Positions 50,904-62,661 of a DNA stretch of 64,000 nt are shown here, piece by piece. The DNA is from Schizophyllum amplum. Lineage: Eukaryota; Basidiomycota; Agaricomycetes; Agaricales; Schizophyllaceae. The notes beneath the pieces are model-generated. The model searched no databases. It saw nothing but the letters and a program-made list of their open reading frames with translations, and was not told the DNA's origin. The number at the start of each line of letters is the position of its first letter. The first letter of the stretch is position 1. A program made the translations under genes and the position numbers. The stretch spans positions 372,001 to 436,000 of the forward strand of contig VDMD01000004.1 of the NCBI GenBank assembly GCA_007026445.1. Direction: 5' to 3'.

Positions 50904-51619
50904 ATGAAGTTCACCGCCGTTGCCGCGCTCGCCGCCTCCATCGCCTCCGCGTCTGCGTACACGGTCACATTCAAGAACCAGTGCAGCTACGGTACGTCGT
51001 TGACGCAGCCAGAATCCTTGAGTGGCACCTTGCTCATCTTCTTCAGCTGTCTGGCCCGCGATGGGTAAGGCCCCCAACGGCGCCGTTGACCCGTCCTTCG
51101 CGTACGGCGCCAAGCTCAACCCCGGCGAGAGCATCACCTGGGGTGTCGACAATTACGCTCTTGTGCGCAAACTTCATTTTCATCCCTGCTGCTTCCTCTC
51201 ACATCACCTCTAGGGCATCCGTGGCTGGGGCCGTACCGGCTGTGACGCAAACGGCGCTAACTGCGCGACTGGTAAGCTGAATGTCGCTCTGCTTGCCAAT
51301 GCCTCATCTCACAATTCCTTCAGGTGCTTGCAACGGTGGCATGGTCTGCAACGACGCCGGCATCACCGCCCACGCGCTCTACTCTGAGTATGGCTATGGT
51401 GACGCCGGCCAGTGGGGAGGCCAGCGCACCTACTGGGACTTGTCCTTCGTCGGCGGCAACGTCAACATTCCGGGTCGCCTCTCGTCCACGGACGGCGCGT
51501 CCACCACCTGCACGTCGAACTCATGCCCTACCGACCAGGCGTACCACATCGACAGCGACCACGCTGCCATGCGCTCGTCCTCCATCTCGGACAACCTCAC
51601 GCACACTTTCTGCCCCTAA
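50904..51619 (+). CDS. Secreted small thaumatin-like protein, copy 1
   Basis: Small (about 186 residues) thaumatin-like protein of the kind often labelled glycopeptide in agaricomycete annotations. Signal peptide MKFTAVAALAASIASASA, then YTVTFKNQCSY (the classic thaumatin opening: beta strand plus first Cys), VWPAMGKAPNG, GESITWGVDNYALGIRGWGR, TGCDANGANCATGACNGGMV, ALYSEYGYGDAGQWGGQRTY and WDLSFVGGNVNIPG, ending NLTHTFCP. Eight or more Cys suggest disulphides. Three introns at the same positions and phases as the paralogue at 53857; both genes are exactly 716 nt. Thaumatin-like proteins may act on beta-glucans or as antifungals; function here is not shown. Confidence 0.88.
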
Positions 51620-51776
51620 ATTATCGACGTTTTTTGGGACTGTGCAAGTACACAAAAGGGCTTCATATTTAACTACTAATGGGCTTTTTAAGGACTACTA
51701 CTCCTGCAGTATTTATGTAGTAGCGTAGCTGAGTACGATCGAGAGTCAATCGCTTGTGCACGGCTACTCCGATTGT

Positions 51777-53003
51777 TCATAATAAGCGACCGATATTGCC
51801 AGCACAGATAGCTCGTAAAGTATCATTATCCTTTTCGCCCCTTTCCTCAGTGAAAGCGACCAAGTGGTTGTCATACCACTGTATGATCTCTGAAGTTACC
51901 GCTGGCAGAGGAATTAGCAGATCATGACCAAAATGTGATCTACTAAACATACCAGGAAAATCCGAGCCGTATACAACTCGGTCGAGGCTCGCAAATGCCT
52001 CGACGGCCTTGAGGTTGGCATCCGACGCACTCAATGCTGTATCGTAGTAGAATGTTTTGAAATCCTCAATGATCTCTTCGGGGGTGAGCGGACAACCCAT
52101 GTACGGAGAGAGCGTGGCGACACGAGCGGCGAGGTAGGGCATGCTCCCGCCGAGATGCGCCAGAACGATTTTGACGTCCGGATACTTGCGCTTGAATCCT
52201 GAGACCACAAGATGGGCAGCGGCCTTGAATGTCTCATTTGGGACCTTGACGCACCGTATCAGCTTATGGTCGACAGGTTACGGTAAAAACATGCCTCAGA
52301 AATAGGAATACCGAGGAAAGGACCAGGATAAGGAGTTGAGGATGGTGTCTGAGTGCCGTGGAGGTGCACGACGGCCCGACGCTTATTGAGCTCTGCCCAG
52401 ATGGGCTCGTAAGCTTCGTCTGCGATATATTCTGCGCCACAATTATCAGTAATGAATGTAGTGCCGTGCAAGAGGTTGCATCGTACTGGCGTCTGGGCCT
52501 GTTCCACACAGAGACGGCAGGGCGACTCCCTGGGCGTGTAGAGTATCGAAGACATGACTTATTTCTTGCAAACAGCCTGTCAATTTTCTCAGCGCCACAA
52601 ATAATCCTTACGTGAATGGTGTTCCATACCTTGTGTATTAGAGAGATGCGGCAGGGTAGCAAAGAAGGCGAAGCGTGTGGGATGCGACGCGCATATATCC
52701 GCCATCTCTTTGTTACGCAGTGACGCCATCTCTGTCCCCACATCGTTGCTGGGAAATCCGGGAAAAGAAAGAATAGCCAGGTCGATGCCTGCCTTATCCA
52801 TAAAGGCGAGACTGATCTGCGGATTCCAGGGTAGGTTGGCGACGGGTGGTTTCCATCCTAAGCGGCTCGCGGCGTCCTTTTTGTCGGAAGACAAAGAAGG
52901 GGGGAAGTAATGATGATGGACATCGATTTTGTTCAGTTCTGATAGGTCCTGGAGAGGATCAGTCCCTGACAGAGGACAGGTGCGTCGCTGGTCCTACCAG
53001 CAT
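51777..53003 (-). CDS. Amidohydrolase-2 family metal-dependent decarboxylase (ACMSD-like)
   Basis: TIM-barrel enzyme of the group containing ACMS, 6-methylsalicylate and related decarboxylases. A two-codon first exon (ATG CTG, 53003-52998) splices to DLSELNKIDVHHHYFPPSL, with the metal-binding HHH. Then follow NPQISLAFMDKAGIDLAILS, SHPTRFAFFATLPHLSNTQG, ISHVFDTLHAQGVAL, YEPIWAELNKRRAVVHLHGT (metal His), YPDVKIVLAHLGGSMPYLAA (metal His), FKTFYYDTALSAS and LDRVVYGSDFPGM (the catalytic Asp in the GSD motif). It ends AICAGNIGRLL. Four introns, one of which (52245-52294) has a GC donor. It lies between and opposite to the two thaumatin-like genes. The substrate cannot be deduced. Confidence 0.87.
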
Positions 53004-53766
53004 GTCCTTGCGCGACAGTGGTCGCAATGGCGGGAAGAAAGGACCATAATACTGGCTCGGTGGCAATTTATACGTCAAAGCTAAAGCAAAGGGTGAATGA
53101 GCGACACTGACATCGAAGTCGCCGCCATGGAAGGACCGGTCCGTCAATACCGGGATTTACCGAGTTTGAACTTCAAGTATACACGTGACAAGCTGTTCGA
53201 GATCATCAGTGTCACGACAATATCATTATGCCAATATCATCCTTCCTCCGCCCACCCGGGCCCTACACGGACTTCACACGCGTCTTGCTAAGTAGCGGGC
53301 ATACTTAGCCTCGATCTGGTATGCATCTCTTAATTGGCTGTTGCATCTTACAGGCAAGCTACGTCGCTCGGACTAAAGAAGCATACCACACGGAATCGGA
53401 TGGGCGACGCACCAACCGTTGGCTCTTTTCCTTGGCGCCCCAAACTCTGACCCAAAGCCTTCTTGTCCGATAATAATGCCCGAGGCATCTCTTCCGAGGA
53501 GACGATCTGCAAAAGCCACCCTGTTCGGTGGAGAATCATGACTCTCGAGTTGTGCGGCCGAGCGCACCGTCCCGCAGTGATTTTTTGGGCTCCCAACGGT
53601 TGTGGAGCTGCTTGACATTGTGCGCGGGTCCAACAATGCATAGAGCGCATCGCCGCTGTGCGGGCACCTCAGGCGCACCGTCGCACATGCGCGGTTGCGG
53701 CAGCCCGATCAAGCGTAGCAACAATGGGATGTTTCACTGTGTGCTGTCCCGTACGCATATGCAGCG

Positions 53767-53774
53767 TATATAAA
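53767..53774 (+). promoter_or_regulatory. TATA box of thaumatin-like gene 2
   Basis: TATATAAA, 83-90 bp upstream of the ATG at 53857. Confidence 0.65.
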
Positions 53775-53856
53775 CAAGCCGTGGTGTGCTCATTCGAGAT
53801 CCACTCACCTCTACCTTCATCTTCACGTCGTTCACGCCCACTTTCAATAATTCGCA

Positions 53857-54572
53857 ATGAAGGCCGCTGTCGCTCTCTCCGCCATGTCTCTTCTGGCGTC
53901 CGTTTCGGCGTTCACAATCAACTTCAACAACAAGTGCGGCTACGGTGAGCTGTTCTCTCACGTCACCTTGACCCGCACTGATTTCATCCGTTTCTCAGCC
54001 ATCTGGCCCGCTGTCGGTGCTGCCCCTAACGGCCAGCCTGACGCCTCCATCGCCTGGGGCCAAAAGCTCGAGGCGGGTGCGTCCGCCAGCACCACCGTCG
54101 ACGACCACGCTCTTGTGAGCCTTCCTTCTTGAACTCGCGAGCAAAATGGCTCATCATATCTCGTAGGGCGTTCGCGCTTGGGGACGTACTGGTTGCGACG
54201 CCAGCGGCTCTAACTGCGCCACTGGTATGCTTCTTGTTCTTTTCAACCGACCATACCGACTGACAGTTGTCATCAGGCGCTTGCGTTGGCGGCATGGTCT
54301 GCACTGACGCCGGCATTACCGCCGCAGCGCTCTACTCTGAGTACGGCTACGGCGACCAGGGCCAGTGGGGAGGCGAGCTCTGCTCGTGGGATCTCAGCTA
54401 CGTCGGTGGCTCTATCAACATCCCGGCAAGCCTCTCGTCCTCTGACGGGAAGAGCGTCACCTGCACGGAGGCGTCGTGCCCGACCGACCAGGCGTACGCC
54501 AACCCCGACGACCACGAGGCCGTTCGCCAGTCCTCCCTCGGCGCGACCTACACGCACACCTTCTGCCCTTGA
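53857..54572 (+). CDS. Secreted small thaumatin-like protein, copy 2
   Basis: Paralogue of the gene at 50904, same length and same three intron positions. Signal peptide MKAAVALSAMSLLASVSA, mature start FTINFNNKCGY, then IWPAVGAAPNGQPDASIAWG, DDHALGVRAWGRTGCDASG, NCATGACVGGMVCTDAG, ALYSEYGYGDQGQWGGELCS and WDLSYVGGSINIPASLSS, ending TYTHTFCP. By eye the two proteins agree at well over half of positions, strongest around GRTGCD and YSEYGYGDxGQWGG. Own TATA box, so independently transcribed. Intron sequences have diverged, so the duplication is not very recent. Confidence 0.88.
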
Positions 54573-55174
54573 ATGGGTACTTGCGCTCTCTCACTAAATT
54601 ATCGGTTGATAAGTATAGGGTGTTACTTATGGAACAAATATTTATATTTCTGTCGCTCGCTGTTGTCTGCGTGCCGCTCGACCTGTGCTTGAGATCTTGA
54701 GATCAGTTGTCTGAACAGTGGATCAAGTGTGAGATAACTTCTGAGCCGTGGCATTCAGGTAAATGGGTCTTCTCACAATGGACTCCACGTTCTCTCACTG
54801 CGAAATGAACGTGGTACATACACCTTGGCCGCCTTCTCGATGATATTTGCTTCGGAGAGCACACTGTCGGGGATAGGGCAGTCCGCTGACCCATTCCACC
54901 CAGCTGAACATTGCATGTTAGCCCTTCGACAAGGCACTGAGATGATGGCCATGGGCCAAGGCAACTGCCTCGAATCACTCTTGGAGCTGTATACACCACA
55001 ATCCGTACCCCTGTACACCATAATCGCGGTCTCACACGTCCACTACAAATTCCAATATCACAAGACAGTCATGTACAGTGTATACCGAGCGACGTCGGCA
55101 GCTCCGACCTCCTGAGCGGCGTTCCCTGAGGCCCAGAGGGAAGAAGACTGGAACATTTGGGCCTCGTACCCCAT
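54573..55174. other. Intergenic region after thaumatin-like gene 2
   Basis: About 600 bp. Overlapping short frames on both strands have no recognisable signature. It contains the 3' flank of the BTB gene, whose exact end is uncertain (55175 if a last intron is used, about 55032 if not). Confidence 0.4.
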
Positions 55175-56508
55175 TCAGATGGTCGTCTATCCAAATATTC
55201 AGTCCACAGATATGCAGCCCATAACCGACGCATACCGATGTCATGGTCCATTCAACGACGGCCTTCCTAACTCTAATCTCCAGCGTCTTCTTGCATTCGG
55301 TGCAGGTTAGACCGGCCCGCAGACTCCTGAAGGTGTCCTCAATCGCGCTCACGGATGTATCTAGCAAGGGGCAGAATCAGCAAACGGAACCATACGATGA
55401 GCCAATCGGAACGGGAAGACAATGAGGGAGAGAGAGACTTACCTGGTCGGCCCTCCGACACTACGGTCGCGGCTGCCGCCGACCAAGCGCGCGCAATGCT
55501 CCGCTGCGCCCCATAATCGCACCCTTCCGTCGCCGGATGGAACTGCGGCGGCTGCTCAAGCAGCTCCCTGAGCGTGCTCATCCGGCGGTGCTGCAGCGCA
55601 AAGAGGTGCTTGAGGTACAGTGCGCCAATCGCCGCCGCCTGCGCGTCCGTCATCGTGGAGAGCGGGTAGGAGAGCAGGTGTTGGGATACGGCCTGCGCGA
55701 GGGGGAAGAGGTCGTGCGAGGCGGCGACGGAATAGACATGCAGAGGCGCGAGCGCCGCCTGAGCGCGCACGAGCTCGAAGAGGGGGCGGTTAGGCGCGAC
55801 GTACGTGCGGGGGTCAAGGCCGTAGGTGGACAGACGGCCGATGGCGTCGGTTAGTGTATTGAGCGACGGCGCGAATGCGGAAGGCGAGATACCGTAGGCG
55901 ACATGGAGGAGGATATTGAGCACGTCCGCGCGCTCGGGGACGCGCTTGCAGGGGAAGCCGCGAGAAGGGACTGCCGGACCACTGAGCGCATCGGTGAAGC
56001 GGTTGTCGGTACATGCGTTCAGCACGGCGGTGCTGACGTAGAAATAGACGTCGTCCGAGGACACGAGTTGAATGTCTGCCGGATATTCCGGATTCGGACC
56101 AGCGTCAGCATTGAAAGCGGTAGAGACTGTCCTGCGCTGCTCGGATTCCGGTTTACTGGCCTCGGACTCCGGAGTTGGCGGGAGCGACATGCCGTGCCCT
56201 ACTTCGAGCAGGGGATTGGTCCAGACGTCAGCCTCGTCAAGCGCCTGAGCTCGCGAGCTCTCCGCCTGCAGTACTTCAGTATCGATCAGTTACTCATTGA
56301 AGACATCGGTACTCACTGAGGGTGAGAGTGCGAAGTAATGACCGTTTTGCATAGTTGCCGAGTTGAGGATGGGAGGATGATAGGGATGACCGTAGTCGTA
56401 GTCCCAATTGACGAGAGAATTGAAATAGTATGAGTCCTCCCCCGCAGTAGGGGAGGTCTCAGAAGGGGTGCAATGCGCGCACCGACAAGGAGGGGATGTG
56501 TCGAACAT
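55175..56508 (-). CDS. BTB/POZ-like domain protein
   Basis: About 390 residues. The first exon encodes MFDTSPPCRCAHCTPSETSP...HYFALSPS, and an intron then joins AESSRAQALDEADVWTNPLL to MSLPPTPESEASKPE. A BTB-like fold follows: PADIQLVSSDDVYFYVSTAV (the DV-x-L-x-S-x-D-x-x-F/Y-x-V-x-x-x-V/L BTB signature), LNILLHVAYGISPSAFAP, LTDAIGRLSTYGLDPRTYV, HVYSVAASHDLFPLAQAVSQ. Near the C-terminus TFRSLRAGLTCTECKKTLEI and VRKAVVEWTM follow another intron. This is the layout of the large agaricomycete BTB family. Binding partners are unknown. The last intron (GTATGC...GGATAG) gives a stop at 55175-55177; reading through is the alternative. Confidence 0.7.
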
Positions 56509-56932
56509 CTCGGTCAGAGAAGGGGGATGCTAAGCACCTACTACGTCCGCTGGCGCGCAAGGACGGGACCTTATCTGCAGTGAGTGACCCGAGTCCCATT
56601 GCTTAAGTATGCGGGCACTCACTCCTCCCATGGCTTTAGAAAGCGCCAGAAGTTGCACGCCGGCAGATCAGGAATATGTAATGTGGGTATGGAAGGAAGC
56701 CTCCGGCGCGCCACAAAGCCCTTCGCCTGAGAACGTGACGATATCTCAAAACGGGGGGCCTTGGAATCTCACCTGAGCGCATCACGAGAATGAAGGGGCG
56801 TGCCACGAACTTCTTCAGCTTCCCAAACTCGATGTCCGTCGAAATTGACTCCGGTAGTCCGTAAACAGTCAGCTCTTCTCGTCGGGTTCATACTTAAGTC
56901 ATGATCGTACAAATACATGGCGAAGCACCTGA
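56509..56932. other. Intergenic region between BTB and GST genes
   Basis: About 420 bp between two minus-strand genes: BTB promoter plus GST 3' flank. A minus-strand frame at 56769-57107 is an off-frame shadow of the GST gene. Confidence 0.45.
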
Positions 56933-57956
56933 TCAGTGGAGCCCCCACTGTAGACCTCCTTCCAACTCGATCGGGCGCTCCAGGCCTTCCAGTACGCCAG
57001 GCGCCTCGACCTTGGGAGAGAGCGGCTTGCCAAAGCTCGCAGCAATCTTCTCCAAGCCATCGTCCGCGCTCTGAGCGCCGCAGGTCAAGGCGATGCGCGT
57101 CAGCCACGCACCCAGGTGGAAGTCGTCCTCTCCGGGGACCTCGCCGCCTAGGAATCCGCTGTCTGGCAGCTTCTTGGGCAGGATGGTGTAGAGATAGGTC
57201 AGGACGTTCTCAAACACGGACTGAGATTGCTTGAAGAAGCCGTTCTTCACATCCTCGGGGACCGCCCAAGTAGATGTCCTGAAGGCCGCCGTTGCCTGCT
57301 GTCTTCGCTTCGTAGAATTCCTTGTAGGGAGCAGCTTCCAGGCGCTTGGCCTGCTCTACAAGCGCACGCTGACGACCGACGATGAACTGCGCGGGGAAAC
57401 CATTGGCTTTGGCGGATAGCTCCTTGTCGTCACGCTGCATATGCGATGAGATGAGATAGTCCACAAACAGCGAGGAAAAAACGCACCGCAAGCAAGAGCT
57501 TGCAGTTGGGGTCGTACTTGTCATCATGGATCTCCTTGATGAAGGCGGCGTTGCCAGACTTCACCTTGGAGGGGGCGTTCTCGATAAGGTATTCAATAAC
57601 CTCAGTCGTGTCGGCGAGAGTCTTTCCCGGTGTTTCGAGAGTGGGAAGTGTCCCGTTGGAATTCTGGGCGAGGGCTCAGTGAGATATCATGGACAGAGTA
57701 GAAGGGACTGAATTTGGCGAGAAACTCAGGTTTGAAGTTCTCTCCTTCCGTCTCGAGCTCGACGGCATCTCCGTAATTCAACTCGAGACTGCGCTATGGG
57801 AGTAAGCAATGGGGTCAATACGCCTCTGGCACGTACACAGCCAGATGAGGGGCTGGAGAGAAAGGTCAGCACTCGCTCATGACCGACACAAGAGTTGAAC
57901 ATATCGGAAGCCCAGACAGACCCGCCGAACGTGTAGAGGATGAGCTTGGGGGACAT
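56933..57956 (-). CDS. Glutathione S-transferase-like protein (frame-disrupted)
   Basis: Conjugates glutathione to electrophiles or acts as a peroxidase. The N-terminal thioredoxin fold starts MSPKLILYTFGGSVWAS; after small exons, SPHLARSLELNYGDAVELET, EGENFKPEFLAKFN and NGTLPTLETPGKTLADTTEV show the family's Asn-Pro-x-G-x-x-P-x-L and E-S/T-x-x-I region (ADTTEVIEYLIE). The C-terminal helical domain includes FYEAKTAGNGGLQDIYLGG, KNGFFKQSQSVFENVLTYLY, FLGGEVPGEDDFHLGAWLTR and IAASFGKPLSP. The C-terminal end matches YWKAWSARSSWKEVYSGG-L-H only if one C is removed near 57000 and one G added near 56943; one further C must be removed at 57257-57260 to join LGG to EDVKNGFF. Stop complement 56933-56935. 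Substrate class not assigned. Confidence 0.8.
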
Positions 57957-58315
57957 AGTGGTTGCGAGATGGAACGGATAAAGCAAGGATAAAGGCTTGT
58001 CAACGTCGTTACGAGCCACCCACTCTTTTATAGTCGCGCCACCGCGTGAGCGGGTATGTTATATCGCGAAGACTATTGGACATGGCCTACGCAATTACAA
58101 TACCAGTATACAACGTTCGCTATCAAGGAGATTCGGAGAGGCTGGCGTTGCGCGCACTGTGCGTGATTGGCTCACTGAATCGGCGGAGGTCGCTAAGCAG
58201 CGTGCGGTCACAAAGAGGGAGGTGACTCGAAGTGGCGCGTACACAACCATCAACAGCGCGTCGTGGCAAATCCCCGGGCACGTGGGCGCATATACCCCAT
58301 CCTCATCCCCCGACC
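57957..58315. promoter_or_regulatory. Divergent promoter region (GST / TVP23)
   Basis: 359 bp between head-to-head start codons. No clear core element identified. Confidence 0.4.
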
Positions 58316-59572
58316 ATGTCGACCACCCAGCCGTTGCTGGACAACACAATCGAACCAGATGAGCCCACTGCACCCCTCGGAAACATCGAATCCAACAGGC
58401 AGAAGAATGCTCGCCAGCCCATAGTCCTCACACCCACATCGGGCGCCCAGATGGCTACGAACCCCAGTGACGCGGAATCCGGTGCGCCGTCATGTACACT
58501 GCTAGCGAATACTTGCTCATGCAGAGTCAACCACAGGTCTTGCTGGAATCTTCAGACAAGTATGCCGATCATCATCCCACACGACCCCACGATGAACATC
58601 CATTGCATAGTCCGCGCACCCCCTAGCCCTGGCATGCCTCTTCGCTTTCCGGATAGCTGCCATCGTGGTGTACCTCTTCTGCGGCATCGTCACAACAAAC
58701 TATGTTCTTGTGGTGCGTGCTGCCCCGTGCGAGGAAGACCGCACAGATTAAATTCCCGGTCAGAACGTAATCGTCGTCGTCCTTCTCGCAATGGACTTTT
58801 GGAACTGCAGGGTCCGTCGTGAGCCACACACAGTCATCTGCATTCTTAGCGAGCCATAGAACGTGTCCGGGCGGACATTGGTCGGCTTGCGGTTCTGGAA
58901 CCAGGTCAGTAACTCGTCGGTGGTTCTCGTACGTACAAGCTGATTATCTCGCAGGTTGATGACGATGGCGAGAGTTATTGGGTTTTCGAAAGCCGAGACG
59001 TGCGTTCGCCATACATTCCTCTATAATGAAACCATTCACACCAGTTCACAGCCATCGCGCCCAGCGAACCCCATTGACTCCAAGTGCGTTTCCCGTCTGC
59101 ATTACTTCCCTGGTCTAAACTTGCTGTTGCACCTTGCAGAATGTTCTGGGTAAGGGACTCCGTGATACGGGCAAGCAAACTTGTCATACTGACATCAAGG
59201 ACAGACAGCCCTCTATGTGTTCCCCGCACTATGGGTCGTTCTGTTGATAGTCGCAATCTTGACTCTGAACGCATCGTAAGCTCCTCCCATGCGTTTCTTT
59301 TTGCATCGCTCATGTAGATAGGTTCATTCCTGTGGTGATCCTGGCCCTCGTCTTCAATTTCACGAACGTCATTGGCTTCACATATGCGTACGTCCGCCCC
59401 CGCAAAACATCTGGCCCTCTTCTCATTCTCCACCAGCGACAGAGACGCAAAGCAGCGCTGGGCCAATGACACCATGGGTGGCTTTAGCCTAGGAGGCTTG
59501 GGAGGCCTCGGCGGCCAGATCTTGACTGGCGCTGTGAAGAATGGTGTGGGGCGCGTCTTCGGAGGACGTTGA
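58316..59572 (+). CDS. Golgi membrane protein TVP23
   Basis: Late-Golgi membrane protein associated with Tlg2 vesicles, with a role in retrograde traffic. After a polar N-terminus ([20 protein letters not shown]), exons join [40 protein letters not shown] (helices 1-2), [40 protein letters not shown] (the family signature), [40 protein letters not shown] (helix 3) and [20 protein letters not shown] (helix 4), then [12 protein letters not shown] and a Gly-rich tail [26 protein letters not shown]. Ten exons, all small, with GT-AG introns and no frame defect, although no long single frame exists. TGA at 59570-59572. Confidence 0.92.
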
Positions 59573-60178
59573 ATATCATTTTCGTGAGGTTTCCTGAGGA
59601 TTCATTGCTTATTTATGCCGTCTTATATTCATGAGGCCTTCCCGCCTCGTAAGAACTGGACATCGGTCTACAGAAGTAAGTAACATTGAGAAACAACAAG
59701 TAACGAAGGTCCGAATAATGACTGGAAGGCAAGTTCGTCACAAGGCGTCGTGAACGAGGGCGTCGCAGGACACGCTTCGGCGGTTCGCGATAGATAGACA
59801 GCGCGCAACGACAGCCAGCGAGGTGATAGATAGGTCGGTCCATTGGAGCGGGACGATACTGATACATTGAGAAGTGAGAAAATGGAGAGGAAACAAGCAA
59901 AAAAAGTAAGTAGATGAGGCGGGAAGAAGAAAGCATCACAGATACTCATAATAGAAAAACGAAGCAGAGACGGATCATAGCTCTATGGAGCGCAGAGAGC
60001 ATGCATGGGACTGATACGGGAGAGAAGATGTGGTAGACAACAACGCAGGACGACGACGGATAGCGAACGATGAGCGCGCAGAAGTACTGCGCCATAAGAC
60101 TGCATAGGGGAAGGCATATAGACGTGCATATAGATCTGGATTGACGAAGATCGTTATTGAGCGGACACCGGCGGCAGC
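59573..60178. other. Convergent 3' flanks (TVP23 and phosphatase)
   Basis: About 600 bp, purine-rich on the plus strand in its second half. No gene seen. Confidence 0.45.
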
Positions 60179-62661
60179 TCAGCCGACAATGCCGCGCACG
60201 TCAACCTTCGCAAAAGCGGTCGTGGGTGTGGGTGGCACACCGATGCCGATATAGCTGCGCGTGCGGCCGTGTTTGCGGAACGTCTCGACGCGCGGCGTGC
60301 CGCTCGTCATGAGCGGGAAGGGCACGCTGTCGGCGCGCGGCGTAGGTGTGCCCTGCGTCATCGTGAGCGTCATGGTGCTCGGTGTCGCCCCGCACCCTGG
60401 AGACGGCGGGAAGACAAAGAGCGTCTGCGACTGGGAAGGTGTGTGAAGCGACGGACGGCGCGGACGCGAGGGCGTCTCGGGCACCGGTACACGCAGGTGA
60501 AGCGGAGGGGGTGCGGGCTTGCGCGACTCGGTGCGAGTGCGCAGGCGGAGGGGTGGCATGGGTGTCGTCGGAACACGGCTCCGCGACGAGCTACGCGACG
60601 CAGGCTCAGATCGTATCGGAGACGACGACTGCGACGCGGCGTATGTTTTCGCGGTAATTGTCTGGGTCGACACGGGCCGTGACTTCTTGGCCTTTTGCGG
60701 CGTCTCTGTCTGCTCCGCGTTCGCGGAGGGCGGGTTGATGATGACATCGCAATGTACTGGAGAGGACGGGACGGGAGGAAGGATGCTGAGCGAAGGAGGA
60801 CGACGCTTGTGGCGAGTAGCCGGCGCGGACTGCATGCGCGGCGCGTCGCGTTCCGGAATAACGTGCGGCGGCACTGGATCCAGATCGAATGTTGACCTCG
60901 TCGCGCTTGGAGGCGGGCCAACTGCGAAGCTGAAGTTGCTCTTCCATGCGGGCGCTGACGGTGGCACGCTGAGGGAGGGCGGCTGACGAACAGAGCGGCG
61001 CTTGTTGGGCGGCGGCGCAAGGAGAACGCTGGGTCCCGTTGGGAAGCCACGCTGGTCCTCATGGTCATCGTCGTCCGGCGAGTTAGTCGCGCTCGTATGA
61101 TCGTCGCCGCTGTTGCTCGGACTCCGGCCACGCTCGAAGTTCATGGAGTCGAATCGTCCACCGACGCCGAGAAGCTCTGCTTCCTCGTCAGCCTCGACGA
61201 GGTCCTCACTGAGGATGCTGCCATTGGTGGTGCTGGCAATCGACGATGCACGTCTGTGCTTGCGGGGGAAGGCAAGGATGCCATGCTGCGAGCTGTGCGA
61301 TCCGTAACGGCTGCGCCACGGCCCAGTGCCAGCCGAAGAGGCGACTGACGACTGAGACGACTTGCGCGCAATGATACGGTCCTCCATCGCCTTGTCCAAA
61401 GCCGCAGCTTCTTCGGACATACTGGCGCGTACCGCCGGCGCAATGCTCTCATCCCTTTTGGGCGCGACATCATCTTCCTGATCCAGCATCGCACGACGAC
61501 GTCCCCATTCTTCATCTGCCAAAGCGGACGACCGGGAGGAGACAGAACACGGCGAGGCGATACCGGCATCCCGGGCAAGCTGCTTCTCGTATTCACGAAG
61601 CTGGAATATGAGGCTGACGAAGGTGTCAGACAATCGATGAGGGGTAAAAAAGCGAAGGGACATACGACATGTTCGGGCCTGCCCACCGACTCTTGGACTT
61701 GACATAGTCGTACGCGCTGTTCATGTCCCTGAGCGCCCACACATCAGTGGGGACCCAATGCAGGTGTTCGAAGGCAGCACGCATGACCATAGCGATAACG
61801 ACGGTGGCAGAGCGGGAGACGCCGCATTGGCAGCTGCAGGCTGTTAGCAATGAGGCCTGCTCTGGTACACGTCTCAACTCACTGGACTAGAAGTCCTTCT
61901 CCGCGTGTCCGCGCAGCGTCCGCAAACGCCATCGCAGTGGGAAAGCCAGTCTCCACGAGGTCCTTTTCACCGTGGCTCCACTGCAGCTTGAGGTAGTGCA
62001 TGCTGGGGCGGCCACTGGGGATGTGGGCGGGGTAGTACGTTGAGTTCGGGTCCCGGTTGAATTTCGTCTCGCCAAAGTTCGGTGTGGAAACAGTGGATCG
62101 CAAGGATTGGGCGTTGGCCGCGTCCTCGAACGGGGTGGCGACCTCCTTCGCGACGTTGAGGATCGAGCGGATGCCGCGCTCCAGGAGACCCTTCCAGTCG
62201 CGGGCATTATCCTCCGACCCGAGCCATACGCCCGGAAGGATTTGGATAGGACCGTCCGCATACGGGACGGTAGGTGAGCCATCTTCTTCGCGGCGGTAGT
62301 TACGCGCGAGGGGGTTGGCGGTGGATGGGAGGGATATGACGGATGGTCGACGCAGCTGATCGCTCCGGCCAAAGTCTGGTAGTGCGGACTTGAGGGCGCC
62401 GCCGTCGGGGAGTTGTAGGGAATTAGATGACGACTGTGCGGAGGGGAGCGCAAGGCTGAGGCCCTTCATGTTGCGGCCGTTCCTTCCCTTGAGGGCACCG
62501 AAAGGATGGTTCTCCGACTCCGACGTGAGTGCAGAGGCCGAGGACTCGCTGGGCGGCCGGGAGATGGCTGGATTGCGCGCTGGGGTCTCGATGTGCAAGG
62601 GCGCTGGCGGTCCCCTTCTCCTGGGGGGCGCGCTGAGACGTGGTGGCGGGTTCTGAAGCAT
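60179..62661 (-). CDS. Dual-specificity protein phosphatase with long disordered tails
   Basis: Cys-based phosphatase of the MAP-kinase-phosphatase type. First in-frame ATG at 62661 (MLQNPPPRLSAPPRRR). A ~130-residue disordered N-terminus precedes the catalytic domain: IQILPGVWLGSEDNARDWKG, ERGIRSILNVAKEV, YLKLQWSHGEKDLVETGFPT, then the active site, whose His codon is split by an intron (CA|C), giving LLVHCQCGVSRSATVVIAMV (HCx5R with C and R present). After WVPTDVWALRDMNSAYDYVK a second intron leads to LIFQLREYEKQLA, the end of the domain. About 480 further residues are Ser/Pro/Arg-rich and probably unstructured, ending TTAFAKVDVRGIVG. The size and tails resemble fungal Msg5-like phosphatases; the MAPK target is not deducible. 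Three exons, no frame defect. Confidence 0.88.
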
